From contig JAFECE010000001.1 in assembly GCA_018242295.1 (NCBI GenBank), positions 1 through 64,000 on the forward strand: DNA of 64,000 nt, written 5' to 3'. The translations under genes and the position numbers were made by a program. Positions 35,679-45,524 of this stretch are shown in pieces (the stretch's first letter is position 1; each line of letters begins with the position of its first letter). This DNA is from Pseudomonadota bacterium. Lineage in GTDB: Bacteria; Pseudomonadota; Alphaproteobacteria; Rhizobiales; Hyphomicrobiaceae. The notes beneath the pieces were generated by a model, which was given only the letters and a program-made list of their open reading frames with translations, searched no databases and was not told the DNA's origin.

Positions 35679-36986
35679 TTATTTCACCGCCCTTGCGGCA
35701 GCGGCTGTAGCGTTTCCCTTATCGGCTTGAGACACGGGCTTGATGCGGATAGCCGTGATTTTATTCCGGCTTTTGCGCAAAATTTCGAACCTATAGCCGT
35801 GGAACGTGAAGACCTGCCCTGGCTCAGGAATCGTCTGCGCCTCGTGAATGACGAGACCGGCGACAGTCGTCGCCTCATCGTCGGGCAACTCCCAATCGAG
35901 ATGGCGATTGAGATCGCGAATTGCAACGGTGCCATCGACGTTGACGGTACCATCCGACTGCATGCGGATGTGGCTGTCGGGCATATCGTGCTCGTCGGTA
36001 ATCTGTCCGACGATTTCTTCCAGAATATCCTCGAGCGTGATGAGACCTTGCACCTCGCCGTATTCATCGACGACGAGGGCCATCTGCATTTTCTTTTTCA
36101 GGAATTGATTGAGCTGATCCTTTAGCGTGGTCGTATCGGGAACGAACCACGGCTCGGAGGCTGATTTCATAATGTCGAGCTTATCGGGCCGCCAATCGGT
36201 GCGCGACAATGCCTGCAGCAGATTTTTCGTGTGAAGAACGCCGACGATATTCTCCGGCTCGTCCTTCCAGAGCGGAACGCGCGTATATTGCGAGCCGAGC
36301 ACGGAATCCAAAATCTTCGCTGGCGGATCGTCGGCGTCGATGGTCTCCATCTTGGTCCGATGGACCATGATGTCCGCCACCTGGAGATCGCGGAGATCGA
36401 GCACGCCGCCGAGCATCTCGGCATCGCCCTTGGCGACGGTGCCTTCTCTCGCCTGCAGATCGATGGTGCCCCGGATCTCTTCATGCGCAGCGAGAATGTT
36501 CGCTTCGTCGTCGGCCTTGCCGGGCGTCCAAAGCAGAATGCCGCGAACGACGAACTCGATCGCCCGTGTGAACGGCGTCAAGGAATAGATCAAAACCTGC
36601 ATGGCTGGCGCGACGACCAGCGCCACCCGATCGGCGTAGGCCAGAGCGTAGGTTTTCGGCAGCACGGCGGCGAAGATCACGATCAGGATCGTAATGATAG
36701 CCGTCGCGTAGGCGACGCCGACCTCGCCATAGAGCTGGACCGCAATATTGGAAGCGAGCGCGGCGGCCAGAACGTCGACCAGTGTATTGCCAAGCAGAAC
36801 CGTGCCGATCATCTTTTCCGGCCGCGACAGCACCTTGTTCACGAGGGCGGCGGAGGCGTTGTCGTCTTCCTCAAGCGCGTGCATGCGCGCGCGGGATGCG
36901 GCGGTGAGCGAAGTCTCGCTGGCGTTGAAGAACGCCGACAAGATGATCAGCAGCAAGATCGCAACGAGGCTTACGACTATGGACAT
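35679..36986 (-). CDS. CNNM/CorC-type membrane protein (DUF21, CBS pair, CorC_HlyC domain)
   Basis: A 435-residue integral membrane protein. The DUF21 part (about 1-180) has four hydrophobic segments with a FNASETSLTAASRARMHALE motif near residue 20-40; it is followed by a CBS pair (about 210-335: VADIMVHRTKM..., ALVVDEYGEVQGLITLEDILEEIVGQI) and a C-terminal CorC_HlyC domain. Homologues (CNNM, CorB, MpfA) are linked to Mg2+ export; older annotations say hemolysin. It lies 71 bases after aroKB, a conserved Rhizobiales neighbourhood. Confidence 0.92.
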   Translation of the reverse strand: MSIVVSLVAILLLIILSAFFNASETSLTAASRARMHALEEDDNASAALVNKVLSRPEKMIGTVLLGNTLVDVLAAALASNIAVQLYGEVGVAYATAIITILIVIFAAVLPKTYALAYADRVALVVAPAMQVLIYSLTPFTRAIEFVVRGILLWTPGKADDEANILAAHEEIRGTIDLQAREGTVAKGDAEMLGGVLDLRDLQVADIMVHRTKMETIDADDPPAKILDSVLGSQYTRVPLWKDEPENIVGVLHTKNLLQALSRTDWRPDKLDIMKSASEPWFVPDTTTLKDQLNQFLKKKMQMALVVDEYGEVQGLITLEDILEEIVGQITDEHDMPDSHIRMQSDGTVNVDGTVAIRDLNRHLDWELPDDEATTVAGLVIHEAQTIPEPGQVFTFHGYRFEILRKSRNKITAIRIKPVSQADKGNATAAAARAVK

Positions 36987-37057
36987 GGCAATTCGCTGTT
37001 CCTGATCAGGAGAGCCAGCAGTCTAACACATCAACCGGTTGCCGATGCTTAACATGC

Positions 37058-38836
37058 TCAGCGGGCAATTTCCTGGGTGAGGAACGCCAGCACGGTTTCG
37101 GGCGCAACGTCGCGCGAAACGAAAGCTCGACCAATGTCGCGGACGAGAATGAAGGCGAGCTTGCCGGCTTTAACTTTCTTGTCCTGACCCATCAGCCGCA
37201 GCAATTCGGCGGGGTCCGCCGTTCCGCCCGGAATGTCGCTGATTTTCGTCGGGAGGCCGACGGCGCGGAGATGGTTCGCCGCCCGCTCGGCACGGCCCGG
37301 TGGACAGATGCCAAGCTCCTCCGACAGGCGGATCGCGAGACACATGCCGATTGCGACGCCTTCGCCATGCAGGAGGCGATCGGAATAGCCGGTCCAGGCT
37401 TCGAGGGCGTGACCGAAGGTGTGACCGAGGTTCAGCAAGGCGCGGTCGCCCGTCTCCGTCTCGTCGCGGGCGACGATGGCGGCCTTGGCGCCAACGCTCG
37501 TCTCGATTGCAGCGGTCAGAGCCGGTCCATTGTTGCCGAAGACGGCTCGCCAGTTCGCCTCGAGCCAGGAGAAGAACGGCTCGTCGCCGAGAAGGCCGTA
37601 CTTTGCGACTTCGGCATAACCGGCGCGCATCTCGCGCGGAGGCAGCGTCGTCAGAACGGCAGTGTCAGCGATAACGAGGCTCGGCTGATGGAAGACACCG
37701 ATAAGGTTTTTTCCCTGCGGGGTATTTATGCCAGTTTTGCCACCGACGGAGCTATCGACCTGGGCGAGGAGGGACGTCGGGATCTGAACAAAGCGCACGC
37801 CGCGCCGCAGGATGCCGGCCGCGAACCCGGCGAGATCGCCGATGACGCCGCCACCGAACGGCAAAACGAGATCGCCGCGTTCCAGCCCCATCTCTAGAAG
37901 CCGTTCCGAGAGCGTCGCCAAATCGCGGAAGTTCTTCGTCGCTTCGCCAGGCTTCATGATCACGGAGCCGGCGAACATGCCTGCGGCCTTCAGGCTCTCC
38001 TCGAGCGTTTCGAGATGAAAGCGGGCGACGTTCTCGTCCGTCACCACGCCGCATTTGACCTCGCCGAACCGCGCCTTGAGCAGCGCGCCGGTGTCACGAA
38101 GAATGCCGCGGGCGATCAAAACATCATAGGAACGATCGGCGAGATCGACGTGCACTGCGCGGGATGGATTTGCGTCAAGGATGGACATTTCGGGGATTTC
38201 GGTTCCGGCGGCGAGGCGGCTTATGATCTCGGTGACGATGACGTCGTGCGGCTCGTCGCGGCTTTCGACGGTCATGTCAGCTTCAGCATATATCGGATAG
38301 CGCTCTTCGATCAGCTTCCGCATCGTCGCTTCGGGATTGCCGTTGCGCAGAAGCGGGCGGTGATCGCGTTTCGACACCCGGCGCATAAGGACCGGCAGGT
38401 CCGCGCGCAACCAGATGGAAATGGAGGTGTCTTTGATCCGCCGCCGCGTTTCCGGATTGATGAAAGCGCCGCCTCCGGTTGCAAGCACTTGCGGGCCGTT
38501 GCCGAGCAGCCGGGCGATCACCTTACGCTCACCGGCGCGGAAATGCGCCTCTCCGTGATCGGCAAAAATCTCGTTGATAGTCTTGGCGGCGGCGCGCTCA
38601 ATCTCGTCATCGGCGTCGACGAACGGTAGATTGAGCTTGATCGCCAAGCGTTTGCCGACCGACGACTTGCCACACCCCATGAGGCCCACGACCACGATCG
38701 GCCGCTGACCGATGTTCTTTTTGGCGCGCTCGATCGCTTCGGCTTCCATCATCGGAGGCTCAACACCGACGGGTTCGGTAAGTTCGTCGGTTTCTTGGTT
38801 GGTTTCTGGCGGCAGGCCGCGCGGCGGGGTGGTCAT
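37058..38836 (-). CDS. aroKB: Bifunctional shikimate kinase / 3-dehydroquinate synthase (fusion)
   Basis: One 592-residue reading frame carries two shikimate-pathway enzymes. Residues about 45-215 are shikimate kinase (P-loop GLMGCGKS 51-58, FVDADDEIE, LATGGGAFI, RPLL). Residues about 230-592 are 3-dehydroquinate synthase (FGGGVIGDLAGFAAG, SSVGGKTGIN, GEGVAIGM, metal-site NLGHTFGHALE). AroK and AroB catalyse steps 5 and 2, and are adjacent but usually separate genes in Rhizobiales. The N-terminal 40 residues are an acidic tail. I chose the ATG at 38836; no strong ribosome-binding site is seen, and the frame stays open upstream to 38953. Confidence 0.93.
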   Translation of the reverse strand: MTTPPRGLPPETNQETDELTEPVGVEPPMMEAEAIERAKKNIGQRPIVVVGLMGCGKSSVGKRLAIKLNLPFVDADDEIERAAAKTINEIFADHGEAHFRAGERKVIARLLGNGPQVLATGGGAFINPETRRRIKDTSISIWLRADLPVLMRRVSKRDHRPLLRNGNPEATMRKLIEERYPIYAEADMTVESRDEPHDVIVTEIISRLAAGTEIPEMSILDANPSRAVHVDLADRSYDVLIARGILRDTGALLKARFGEVKCGVVTDENVARFHLETLEESLKAAGMFAGSVIMKPGEATKNFRDLATLSERLLEMGLERGDLVLPFGGGVIGDLAGFAAGILRRGVRFVQIPTSLLAQVDSSVGGKTGINTPQGKNLIGVFHQPSLVIADTAVLTTLPPREMRAGYAEVAKYGLLGDEPFFSWLEANWRAVFGNNGPALTAAIETSVGAKAAIVARDETETGDRALLNLGHTFGHALEAWTGYSDRLLHGEGVAIGMCLAIRLSEELGICPPGRAERAANHLRAVGLPTKISDIPGGTADPAELLRLMGQDKKVKAGKLAFILVRDIGRAFVSRDVAPETVLAFLTQEIAR

Positions 38837-39015
38837 TTCGGCGCCGTCATGCCACGAACCAAATACGTTCGCAAATTGGAAACTTACCTGTAAGCCACAG
38901 CAGACCCAAACCTTCTTGCCGATCCACGAAGACTTTCTTCGGCAAAATACCACTTTGAGTCATAATCACGCCTTCAAAGATGTTCACCTAGCGGCCGGGG
39001 ACGGAACAGAGAGAA

Positions 39016-39159
39016 ATGCCGAGCCTTTTCCGGCTTTTATTGGTACTTTGTGCGCTGACGGCGCTGGTTCTCGGGGGGCTCTATGTGCTGGCGACCCGCT
39101 TCGAGCCCGAGCAGCAAACCATCAGCAAACCCGTGCAGAATATCAAAATCCGGCGGTGA
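39016..39159 (+). CDS. 47-residue single-pass membrane protein of unknown function
   Basis: A short frame too small for most gene callers: a hydrophobic segment at about 4-27 (LFRLLLVLCALTALVLGGLY), then a polar tail rich in Gln, Lys and Arg. The ATG at 39016 has GGAACAGAGAG upstream, and the stop TGA abuts the ATG of the next gene (39160), which suggests coupling. A small membrane protein in front of xerD is, from memory, conserved in Rhizobiales. Function unknown. Confidence 0.65.
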   Translation: MPSLFRLLLVLCALTALVLGGLYVLATRFEPEQQTISKPVQNIKIRR

Positions 39160-41049
39160 ATGGTGATGGTGTATGCACACCGAAGACGACTAGCGGCCGC
39201 CGGGGGTATCGCCGTGCTCGCGCTCCTTTCGATTGGGGTGGCTCCAGCTCCCGCCGTCGCCCAGGATGCGGATGCGCCAGCCTCGTCGCCCGCCAAAAAG
39301 AAAGCCTCGCGCAACGACGCCTATTCCCCGCCGGCCGAACAGCGAACCTATCTGCAGCCGCTGGACGGGCCAGCGGGAAGCTCCAGCGGTGGCAGCACGT
39401 GGGGGCAGCCGAACCCAGACAGCGCGGTCCAGCCGGATACTGGTCGCGGCAGCCAGTCCGGTCCGCAGAACGGCGTGGTGCGCGGCGCCATTCTTCCGGG
39501 CGTCGAAAAGGATGATCTTGCGCCCGTTATGTCCGGCGACGGTTCCGGATTGCCTTATGAACTCTGGGGCGGATTGGACGTCACCGGACTGGAAAAGCTG
39601 ATCAGCACGATCGAGATCCCGCCGCGCTCGCCTGTGCTTCATGAACTGTGGAAGCGGCTCATCACGACACCTTCGCCTGGTTCGTCGAGTGCGGATTTCG
39701 CAGCGCTCAGGCTCGAGGCGCTTTACCGCTCTGGCCTGGCGCGGGAGGCGGCAGCCGAAATCGCAAAGCAGACGGGCGGCGACAGTGCACTGCTCCTGAC
39801 GCTCGAAGCGCGAAACGAGCTTGCCTCGGGACACTCGGACAAGGCCTGCGAACTCATCGCGAGATCGGCAACGCTGAAGGGCAGCATCCCAGCGCGTCTC
39901 AAAGGTCAGTCGATTCTGATGGCCGGGTACTGCTCGGCGATGCAGGACGACAGATCATCGGCTGGCCTTGCCGCGGATCTGGCGCGCGAAGAGGGCGTTC
40001 CGACGTCTCCAGGACTCGAGGCGCTCGACGCTCTCGCGATCAATTCCAAGCCCCGCTATTCGCCGGTGAAGCAGATCACGCTGCTCGATTACAGGATCGC
40101 GGAGAAGGTCGGCGGCCTGCCTCACAAGACCGTTCTGGAAAAAGGCGAGCCGGCGCTGCTCGTCGCGCTCGCGACCGATCATTCGACACCCGTCGATCTT
40201 GGGCTACCTGCGACGGAAGCAGCGGCACGACTGAATGCGCTTTCGCCGGAGGCCCTCGCGGGCATCTATCGCGTCAACGCGGAGCAAGTTCCGGCCGACG
40301 ATCTTCTGGCCGGACGCGGGCCGCAGGGCGTTCCGCGCCGCGCAGCACTCTTCAGGGCGTCAGAGGATGAGCGGACCCCGATGCGCAAGGCACGGCTGAT
40401 CCGGGCGTTCCTCGATGATGCCAAGCGTGAAGGTCTCGGCATGATCGGCGCGCAAATGATTGCGCCGGCTGCAGCACAACTGCAACCCGCTCCGGAGATC
40501 GTGTGGTTTGCCGAAACGGGCGTCGAAATCGGCTTGGCGTCGGGCAAGTTCGGCATGGCCCGCGATTGGATCGGCGTCGCCGATCAGGGCGGCGGTCCGG
40601 GCCTTGGGGCTTGGCGCGCGCTCATCGATATTGCCGACACCAATGAGCCGGACCGAGGGAAGAGCTTTTCCGTGCTCGAGAGCTACGTTTCGAACGGCCG
40701 TTTCCCTACTGCTGCGCTTTACCGCCTCACGACGGTTCTCGAAGCGCTCGATTATCTCGTTCCCATTCCGCTTTGGGATGCTGCAAACAGGACGCCGCAA
40801 CCGACGTCCGGCTATCTGCCGGAGACTGGCGTCCTCACCGAATTACAAGTTGCATCGAAAAAGCAAGAATTTGGCCATAGCGTCCTTCTAGTCATGAAGG
40901 CGCTTGGACCGAACGGGGCGCAGGACGCCAACCTCATCGCTCTCGGCGACAGCATTCGCGCGCTGAAACGCGCCGGTCTCGAAGCCGACGCGCGGCGTCT
41001 CGGACTTGAGGCGCTGCTTCCTTCGTGGCCGCACACGGAAACGAATTGA
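39160..41049 (+). CDS. Exported helical-repeat-like protein of unknown function
   Basis: A 629-residue protein with a signal peptide (about 9-34, cut after AVA), a Pro/Ser/Gly-rich linker to about residue 115, and a long, mostly alpha-helical Ala/Leu/Glu-rich body (LRLEALYRSGLAREAAAEIAKQ, LEARNELASGHSDKACELI) with a TPR/solenoid feel. There are no catalytic motifs I recognise. It lies immediately after the 47-residue membrane protein and 7 bases before xerD, a conserved but uncharacterised trio. A periplasmic scaffold role is only a guess. Confidence 0.78.
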   Translation: MVMVYAHRRRLAAAGGIAVLALLSIGVAPAPAVAQDADAPASSPAKKKASRNDAYSPPAEQRTYLQPLDGPAGSSSGGSTWGQPNPDSAVQPDTGRGSQSGPQNGVVRGAILPGVEKDDLAPVMSGDGSGLPYELWGGLDVTGLEKLISTIEIPPRSPVLHELWKRLITTPSPGSSSADFAALRLEALYRSGLAREAAAEIAKQTGGDSALLLTLEARNELASGHSDKACELIARSATLKGSIPARLKGQSILMAGYCSAMQDDRSSAGLAADLAREEGVPTSPGLEALDALAINSKPRYSPVKQITLLDYRIAEKVGGLPHKTVLEKGEPALLVALATDHSTPVDLGLPATEAAARLNALSPEALAGIYRVNAEQVPADDLLAGRGPQGVPRRAALFRASEDERTPMRKARLIRAFLDDAKREGLGMIGAQMIAPAAAQLQPAPEIVWFAETGVEIGLASGKFGMARDWIGVADQGGGPGLGAWRALIDIADTNEPDRGKSFSVLESYVSNGRFPTAALYRLTTVLEALDYLVPIPLWDAANRTPQPTSGYLPETGVLTELQVASKKQEFGHSVLLVMKALGPNGAQDANLIALGDSIRALKRAGLEADARRLGLEALLPSWPHTETN

Positions 41050-41056
41050 GGGCTCT

Positions 41057-41989
41057 ATGATGCCAGTCGCCGAACGCGATGGCCACCTCGCGGACTTTCT
41101 TGCCATGCTCACGGCTGAGCGCGGCGCTTCGGCAAATACCATCGACGCTTACACTGCCGACCTCGAAAACTTCGCTGGCTTTTTGTCAGATAGAGGAATA
41201 GCGGCGCCCGACGCCAAGCCAGCCGACGTGCAGGCTTATCTCGGGTTCCTCGCGAGCGAGGGGCAAGCGCCGACGTCGCGCGCGCGGCGGCTTTCGGCCA
41301 TCAAGCAGTACTTCCGGTTCCTGCTTGCAGAGGATTTGATCGCCCTCGATCCGACGGCCGGCTTGCAGGGGCCGAAGAAGCAGCGCGCGCTTCCGAAAGT
41401 TTTGAGTATTGCCGAGGTGGACCGGCTGCTCGCCGTTTCACAGGGACTGTGCGAAGGCCAGGAAGGCCGCGCACTTTTTCGAGCCTTGCGCTTTCACTGC
41501 CTTCTCGAAGTTCTGTACGCGACCGGCATGCGCGTATCCGAACTCGTTGGGCTGCCGCGCAGCGTCTTACGCGGCGACAAACGCGTTCTCACGATAAAAG
41601 GCAAGGGCGGCCGCGAGCGGCTGGTTCCTCTTAACGCAACGGCGCGCGCGGCGCTTGATGCCTTCCTCGATGTGTCCGGACGCTTCGACAATTCCGAGTG
41701 GCTATTTCCTTCGAAGTCGGCGCTCGGCCACGTGACCCGGCAAGGCTTCGCGCAGGATCTCAAGAGCATCGCCGAAGCTGCGGGAATCGCGCCCGAGCGC
41801 GTGTCACCGCACGTGTTGCGTCATGCGTTCGCCAGTCATCTTCTCGACCGCGGCGCAGACCTCAGAGCCGTTCAGCAGCTTCTCGGCCATGCTGACATTT
41901 CAACGACGGAGATTTATACGCATGTGCTGCAGGAGCGGCTGAAGGCGCTCGTCAACGCCCATCACCCGCTCGCCAAAAACAAGACCTGA
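41057..41989 (+). CDS. xerD: Site-specific tyrosine recombinase XerD
   Basis: Resolves chromosome dimers at dif together with XerC. It has 310 residues: an N-terminal SAM-like core-binding domain (about 10-95) and the catalytic domain with Arg (YATGMRVSEL), Lys (TIKGKGGRERLVPL), His-x-x-Arg (HVLRHAFASHLLDRGADLRAVQ), His (LLGHADISTTEIY) and the nucleophile Tyr in that last block. GAGGG lies upstream of the ATG at 41057. The location between an envelope protein and genes leading to accA is normal for Rhizobiales; it is not an integrase of a mobile element. Confidence 0.95.
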   Translation: MMPVAERDGHLADFLAMLTAERGASANTIDAYTADLENFAGFLSDRGIAAPDAKPADVQAYLGFLASEGQAPTSRARRLSAIKQYFRFLLAEDLIALDPTAGLQGPKKQRALPKVLSIAEVDRLLAVSQGLCEGQEGRALFRALRFHCLLEVLYATGMRVSELVGLPRSVLRGDKRVLTIKGKGGRERLVPLNATARAALDAFLDVSGRFDNSEWLFPSKSALGHVTRQGFAQDLKSIAEAAGIAPERVSPHVLRHAFASHLLDRGADLRAVQQLLGHADISTTEIYTHVLQERLKALVNAHHPLAKNKT

Positions 41990-42042
41990 ACAAACGCCGG
42001 CAATCCGTTGCGACGGTGCTTGCAAATGAAGGGAATATGCCG

Positions 42043-42702
42043 ATGAGCCGCCTATACGGAGACATCCATCGCGCCATGCAAATGGCTTTTGACACGCGTG
42101 CGATGGCGGACAGAGTCGAGGCGGTTGCCCTCAAGCCCGAGATCGACGACAGTGCCAAGGCTTTCATCGAAAGCCGGGACATGTTCTTCCTGACGACAAT
42201 CGACGATCGTGGCCGTCCAACGGTCTCTTACAAGGGCGGCACTCCCGGCTTCATCAAGGTGCTCGATGCTCACACGCTGCTCTTTCCGAGCTACGATGGA
42301 AACGGAATGTATCTATCGATGGGCAATATCTCGGGCAACCCCGAGATCGGCATGCTGTTCATCGACTTCGAGAAGCCGTTTCGCTTGCGCGCGCAAGGCC
42401 GCGCCGAACTCATCGTCAGCGGATCCGAACTCGATGGCTTCAAGGAAGCCGAGATGGCGGTGAAGGTGAGCATTCACGAAGTCTGGATGAATTGTCCGCG
42501 CTATGTGCACCGCTACGAGAAGATCGAGAGTTCGCGGTATGCGCCCGGCGTCGAAGCGGAAACGCCATTTTGCGAGTGGAAGCGCATCGACGCCATGCAA
42601 GATGTGCTGCGTCCCCTCGAGCGGCGCAAAGCGGAGGAACTCGGAACCACAACCATCGACGATTGGATGGGTAAAGTCATGACCGGCGACAAGGGCGCAT
42701 AA
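42043..42702 (+). CDS. Pyridoxamine 5'-phosphate oxidase-fold (flavin-binding) protein
   Basis: A 219-residue protein with a split-barrel FMN-binding fold: FFLTTIDDRGRPTVSYKGG, LLFPSYDGNGMYLSMGNISGNPEIGMLFID, and a helical C-terminal part. It belongs to the PPOX-like group that often acts on small flavin- or F420-dependent substrates; the substrate here is unknown. I prefer the ATG at 42043, nine bases after AAGGG; an ATG two codons upstream is too near it. Its TAA overlaps the ATG of the transporter gene by one base, so the two are probably co-translated. Confidence 0.85.
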   Translation: MSRLYGDIHRAMQMAFDTRAMADRVEAVALKPEIDDSAKAFIESRDMFFLTTIDDRGRPTVSYKGGTPGFIKVLDAHTLLFPSYDGNGMYLSMGNISGNPEIGMLFIDFEKPFRLRAQGRAELIVSGSELDGFKEAEMAVKVSIHEVWMNCPRYVHRYEKIESSRYAPGVEAETPFCEWKRIDAMQDVLRPLERRKAEELGTTTIDDWMGKVMTGDKGA

Positions 42703-44237
42703 TGCCTTCGCAAAGGGGCCAGGAGATTTCTGCAACGGGATACACGGCTTCCGTCGTCGCGGAGCCTCGGAGTTCCTGGCTCGGCTTTGCAGCGCAGCCG
42801 CGCGGGCTTTCAACTCTCTACTTTGCCGAGCTTTGGGAGCGCTTTTCGTTTTACGGCATGCGGGCGCTGCTAGTGCTGTTCATGGTTGCACCGGTCACGC
42901 AGGGCGGTCTCGGCTTTGCGACGCCCACTGCCGGGAGCATCTACGGTACCTACGGGATGGCCGTTTATCTTCTCGCGCTGCCCGGAGGTTTCATTGCGGA
43001 CCGGCTGCTCGGTGCGAAACGCAGCGTGCTCATCGGCGGGGCGACGATCGCCTGCGGGCACTACGCGCTGGCCTGGCCATCCGGCGAAACATTCTACCTT
43101 GGCCTGGCGCTGATCGCGATTGGCACGGGCCTTTTCAAGCCGAACATTTCCGCCCTCGTCGGCGCACTCTATTCGAAGGACGACTCGCGGCGCGATGCCG
43201 GGTTCTCGCTCTTCTACATGGGTATCAACCTTGGCGCGTTTTTAGCGCCGCTGGTGACGGGATTTCTGGCGCAGAGCAGCACCTTCAAGGGTTGGCTGGC
43301 GGACGCCGGCTTCGATCCAAATCTCAGCTGGCACTGGGGCTTCGGTGCGGCTGGCGTGGGCATGACGTTTTCGACTTTGCTTTTCTTCCGGAAAATGCGC
43401 GGCCTCAAAGATCCCGACGTCGCCGGCTCTCAATCGACGTCGTCGGTTCTCCGTCAGGGCCTGTTCGTCGGCGTTGGCTCGCTGTCTCTTCTTGGCCTTG
43501 CGTTGCTCGCCGACGTCGATGGCTTCCATTGGCTGCGCTGGCTTTTCATCATCTTGCCGCTGATGGGCATCGCTTATGGCGCGACGCGCCAAAGCCCCGA
43601 TGCGCGACGCATGGCCGCCGTCGGCGTGTACTTTCTTGCGGCGATGATCTTCTGGGCGATCTTCGAACAGTCGGGCACGTCACTATCGCTTTTTGCCGAG
43701 TCGCTGACGCGCAACGAGATCTTAGGGCTTTCCTTCCCGTCATCGTGGTATCAATCGGCAAATCCCATCTTCGTCATCCTGCTGACGCCGGTGGCAGCAA
43801 CGCTCTGGATGAAGCTCGGCAAGCAACAGCCGTCTTCGCCCGTCAAGTTCGGGCTCGGCCTCGTGTTCCTCGCGTCGTCGTTCCTGCTGATGGTTCCGGC
43901 CGCGACCTACGCGGCGGACGGACGGGTCTCGCCGTTTTGGCTGGTTGGGCTCTACTTCCTGTTCACCGTCGGCGAACTGATGCTGAGCCCGGTCGGGCTT
44001 TCGACGATGACGCGCATTGCGCCAGCTAGGATGTCGGGACAGGTCTTGGGGCTCTGGTTCCTGGCGATGGCGTTTGGAGACAAGCTCGCCGGCGACATCG
44101 GGGGTGCATTCACGGCCAACGATCCGGACGCGCTTGCCCTGTCATTCCTGGCGCAGGCCGGGCTCGTCGCCGTCGCGGCGGCGCTGATGTTCGCGATTGC
44201 GCCCACGGTCAAACGGCTCTCGGAAGGCGAAAGTTAA
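42702..44237 (+). CDS. POT/PTR2-family proton-dependent oligopeptide transporter
   Basis: A 511-residue inner-membrane major-facilitator protein importing di/tripeptides with protons. The family signature ELWERFSFYGMRALL lies at about 43-57, with the ExxER-type motif; the loop DRLLGAKRS and FYMGINLGAFLAP follow, and the frame contains about 14 hydrophobic segments as in DtpA-type bacterial members. The start overlaps the preceding stop (TAATG). Substrate range cannot be read. Confidence 0.92.
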   Translation: MPSQRGQEISATGYTASVVAEPRSSWLGFAAQPRGLSTLYFAELWERFSFYGMRALLVLFMVAPVTQGGLGFATPTAGSIYGTYGMAVYLLALPGGFIADRLLGAKRSVLIGGATIACGHYALAWPSGETFYLGLALIAIGTGLFKPNISALVGALYSKDDSRRDAGFSLFYMGINLGAFLAPLVTGFLAQSSTFKGWLADAGFDPNLSWHWGFGAAGVGMTFSTLLFFRKMRGLKDPDVAGSQSTSSVLRQGLFVGVGSLSLLGLALLADVDGFHWLRWLFIILPLMGIAYGATRQSPDARRMAAVGVYFLAAMIFWAIFEQSGTSLSLFAESLTRNEILGLSFPSSWYQSANPIFVILLTPVAATLWMKLGKQQPSSPVKFGLGLVFLASSFLLMVPAATYAADGRVSPFWLVGLYFLFTVGELMLSPVGLSTMTRIAPARMSGQVLGLWFLAMAFGDKLAGDIGGAFTANDPDALALSFLAQAGLVAVAAALMFAIAPTVKRLSEGES

Positions 44238-44379
44238 ACATTGTAAAGGCCTCGCAGGCCAGAAGTGGGCGGGGCACAGCCTGACGCCTTGACACCCGCG
44301 GCCAGCCGTGGCGAATGTCGCGCGTGAAAAAAGCGCTTGCCGCACGCTTCAGTTGCACAGTCAGGAAAGCCAAAGTTCC

Positions 44380-45345
44380 GTGAACGCTACGACCGCATTG
44401 CGTACCTATCTTGATTTCGAAAAGCCTATCCTCGAGCTCGAAAACAAGGTTGCCGAGCTCAAGGCCATGCAGACCGAAGGCAAGGGTCCGCACATCGCCG
44501 ACGAGATCACCAAGCTCGAGCAGAAGGCGAAGGCCGCTCTGGCCGATACCTATGCGAAGCTGACGCCTTGGCAAAAGACGCTTGTCGCGCGGCACCCCGA
44601 ACGGCCGCATGCGCTCGACTTCATCGGCGGCCTGATCGAGGAATTCACGCCGCTCGCGGGCGACCGGTATTTCGCCGAGGACGAAGCGATCGTCGGCGGC
44701 ATCGGCCGATTCCGCAACCGCTCCGTTCTGGTGCTCGGACACGAGAAGGGCGCCGACACCGAGCAGCGCATCCGGCACAATTTCGGCATGGCGCGCCCGG
44801 AAGGCTATCGCAAGGCCGTGCGTCTCATGGAGATGGCCGATCGCTTCAATCTGCCGATCATCACATTCGTCGATACGCCCGGCGCCTATCCGGGGATCGG
44901 GGCGGAGGAGCGCGGGCAGGCCGAAGCCATCGCACGGTCGACGGAGTGCTGCCTGAGACTCGGCGTTCCGATCGTTACGGTCATCGTCGGCGAGGGTGGC
45001 TCGGGCGGCGCAATCGCCATTGCGACGGCCAACCGCATCCTTATGCTCGAACACGCCATCTACTCGGTGATCTCGCCCGAAGGCGCTGCTTCGATCATCT
45101 GGCGGGACAGCAACAAGAAAGAAGAAGCCGCCACGAACATGAAGATCACGGCGCAGGATCTCGATCAGCTCGGGGTCATCGATGCGATTGTGAAAGAGCC
45201 GACCGGCGGCGCGCATCGCGACCGCGAATCAGTGATTATCGCGACGGGTAACGCGATTGCCCGCATGCTTGCGGAATTTGACGGCAAGTCGCCCGACGAC
45301 ATCCGGGCTCAGCGTCACGACCGGTTTTTGTCGATCGGGCGCTGA
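44380..45345 (+). CDS. accA: Acetyl-CoA carboxylase carboxyltransferase subunit alpha
   Basis: Alpha subunit of the carboxyltransferase that, with AccD, makes malonyl-CoA for fatty acid synthesis. It has about 321 residues with the [15 protein letters not shown] start, the [16 protein letters not shown]-type loop ([17 protein letters not shown] here), [11 protein letters not shown] and [12 protein letters not shown]. The start is unclear: I use the GTG at 44380 because it gives the family length; a TTG at 44398 or GTG at 44308 is possible. It is followed by the first L,D-transpeptidase, as commonly in Rhizobiales. Confidence 0.94.
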   Translation: MNATTALRTYLDFEKPILELENKVAELKAMQTEGKGPHIADEITKLEQKAKAALADTYAKLTPWQKTLVARHPERPHALDFIGGLIEEFTPLAGDRYFAEDEAIVGGIGRFRNRSVLVLGHEKGADTEQRIRHNFGMARPEGYRKAVRLMEMADRFNLPIITFVDTPGAYPGIGAEERGQAEAIARSTECCLRLGVPIVTVIVGEGGSGGAIAIATANRILMLEHAIYSVISPEGAASIIWRDSNKKEEAATNMKITAQDLDQLGVIDAIVKEPTGGAHRDRESVIIATGNAIARMLAEFDGKSPDDIRAQRHDRFLSIGR

Positions 45346-45524
45346 ACGCGTGGCGCGGCGAGCCCACTGTGATGCCGCATTTGCACACGATACTTGAATT
45401 GACTCGGGCGTCCGCCGATTTCAGTAATCGTTTGAGTTCGTTGTGTTAACAGTCCGCCGACCCGCGGCACGGGGAATTCGTTCGGGACGTGAAGGGCGCA
45501 TTGGTGGGAACCAGCGTTGGCTCG

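Noticed and set aside
41057-41989. The tyrosine recombinase as a sign of an integrated element
   Set aside because: The sequence is XerD-like throughout, and its neighbours (accA and envelope genes) are normal core genes; no attachment-site repeats were seen near tRNA-Arg or here.
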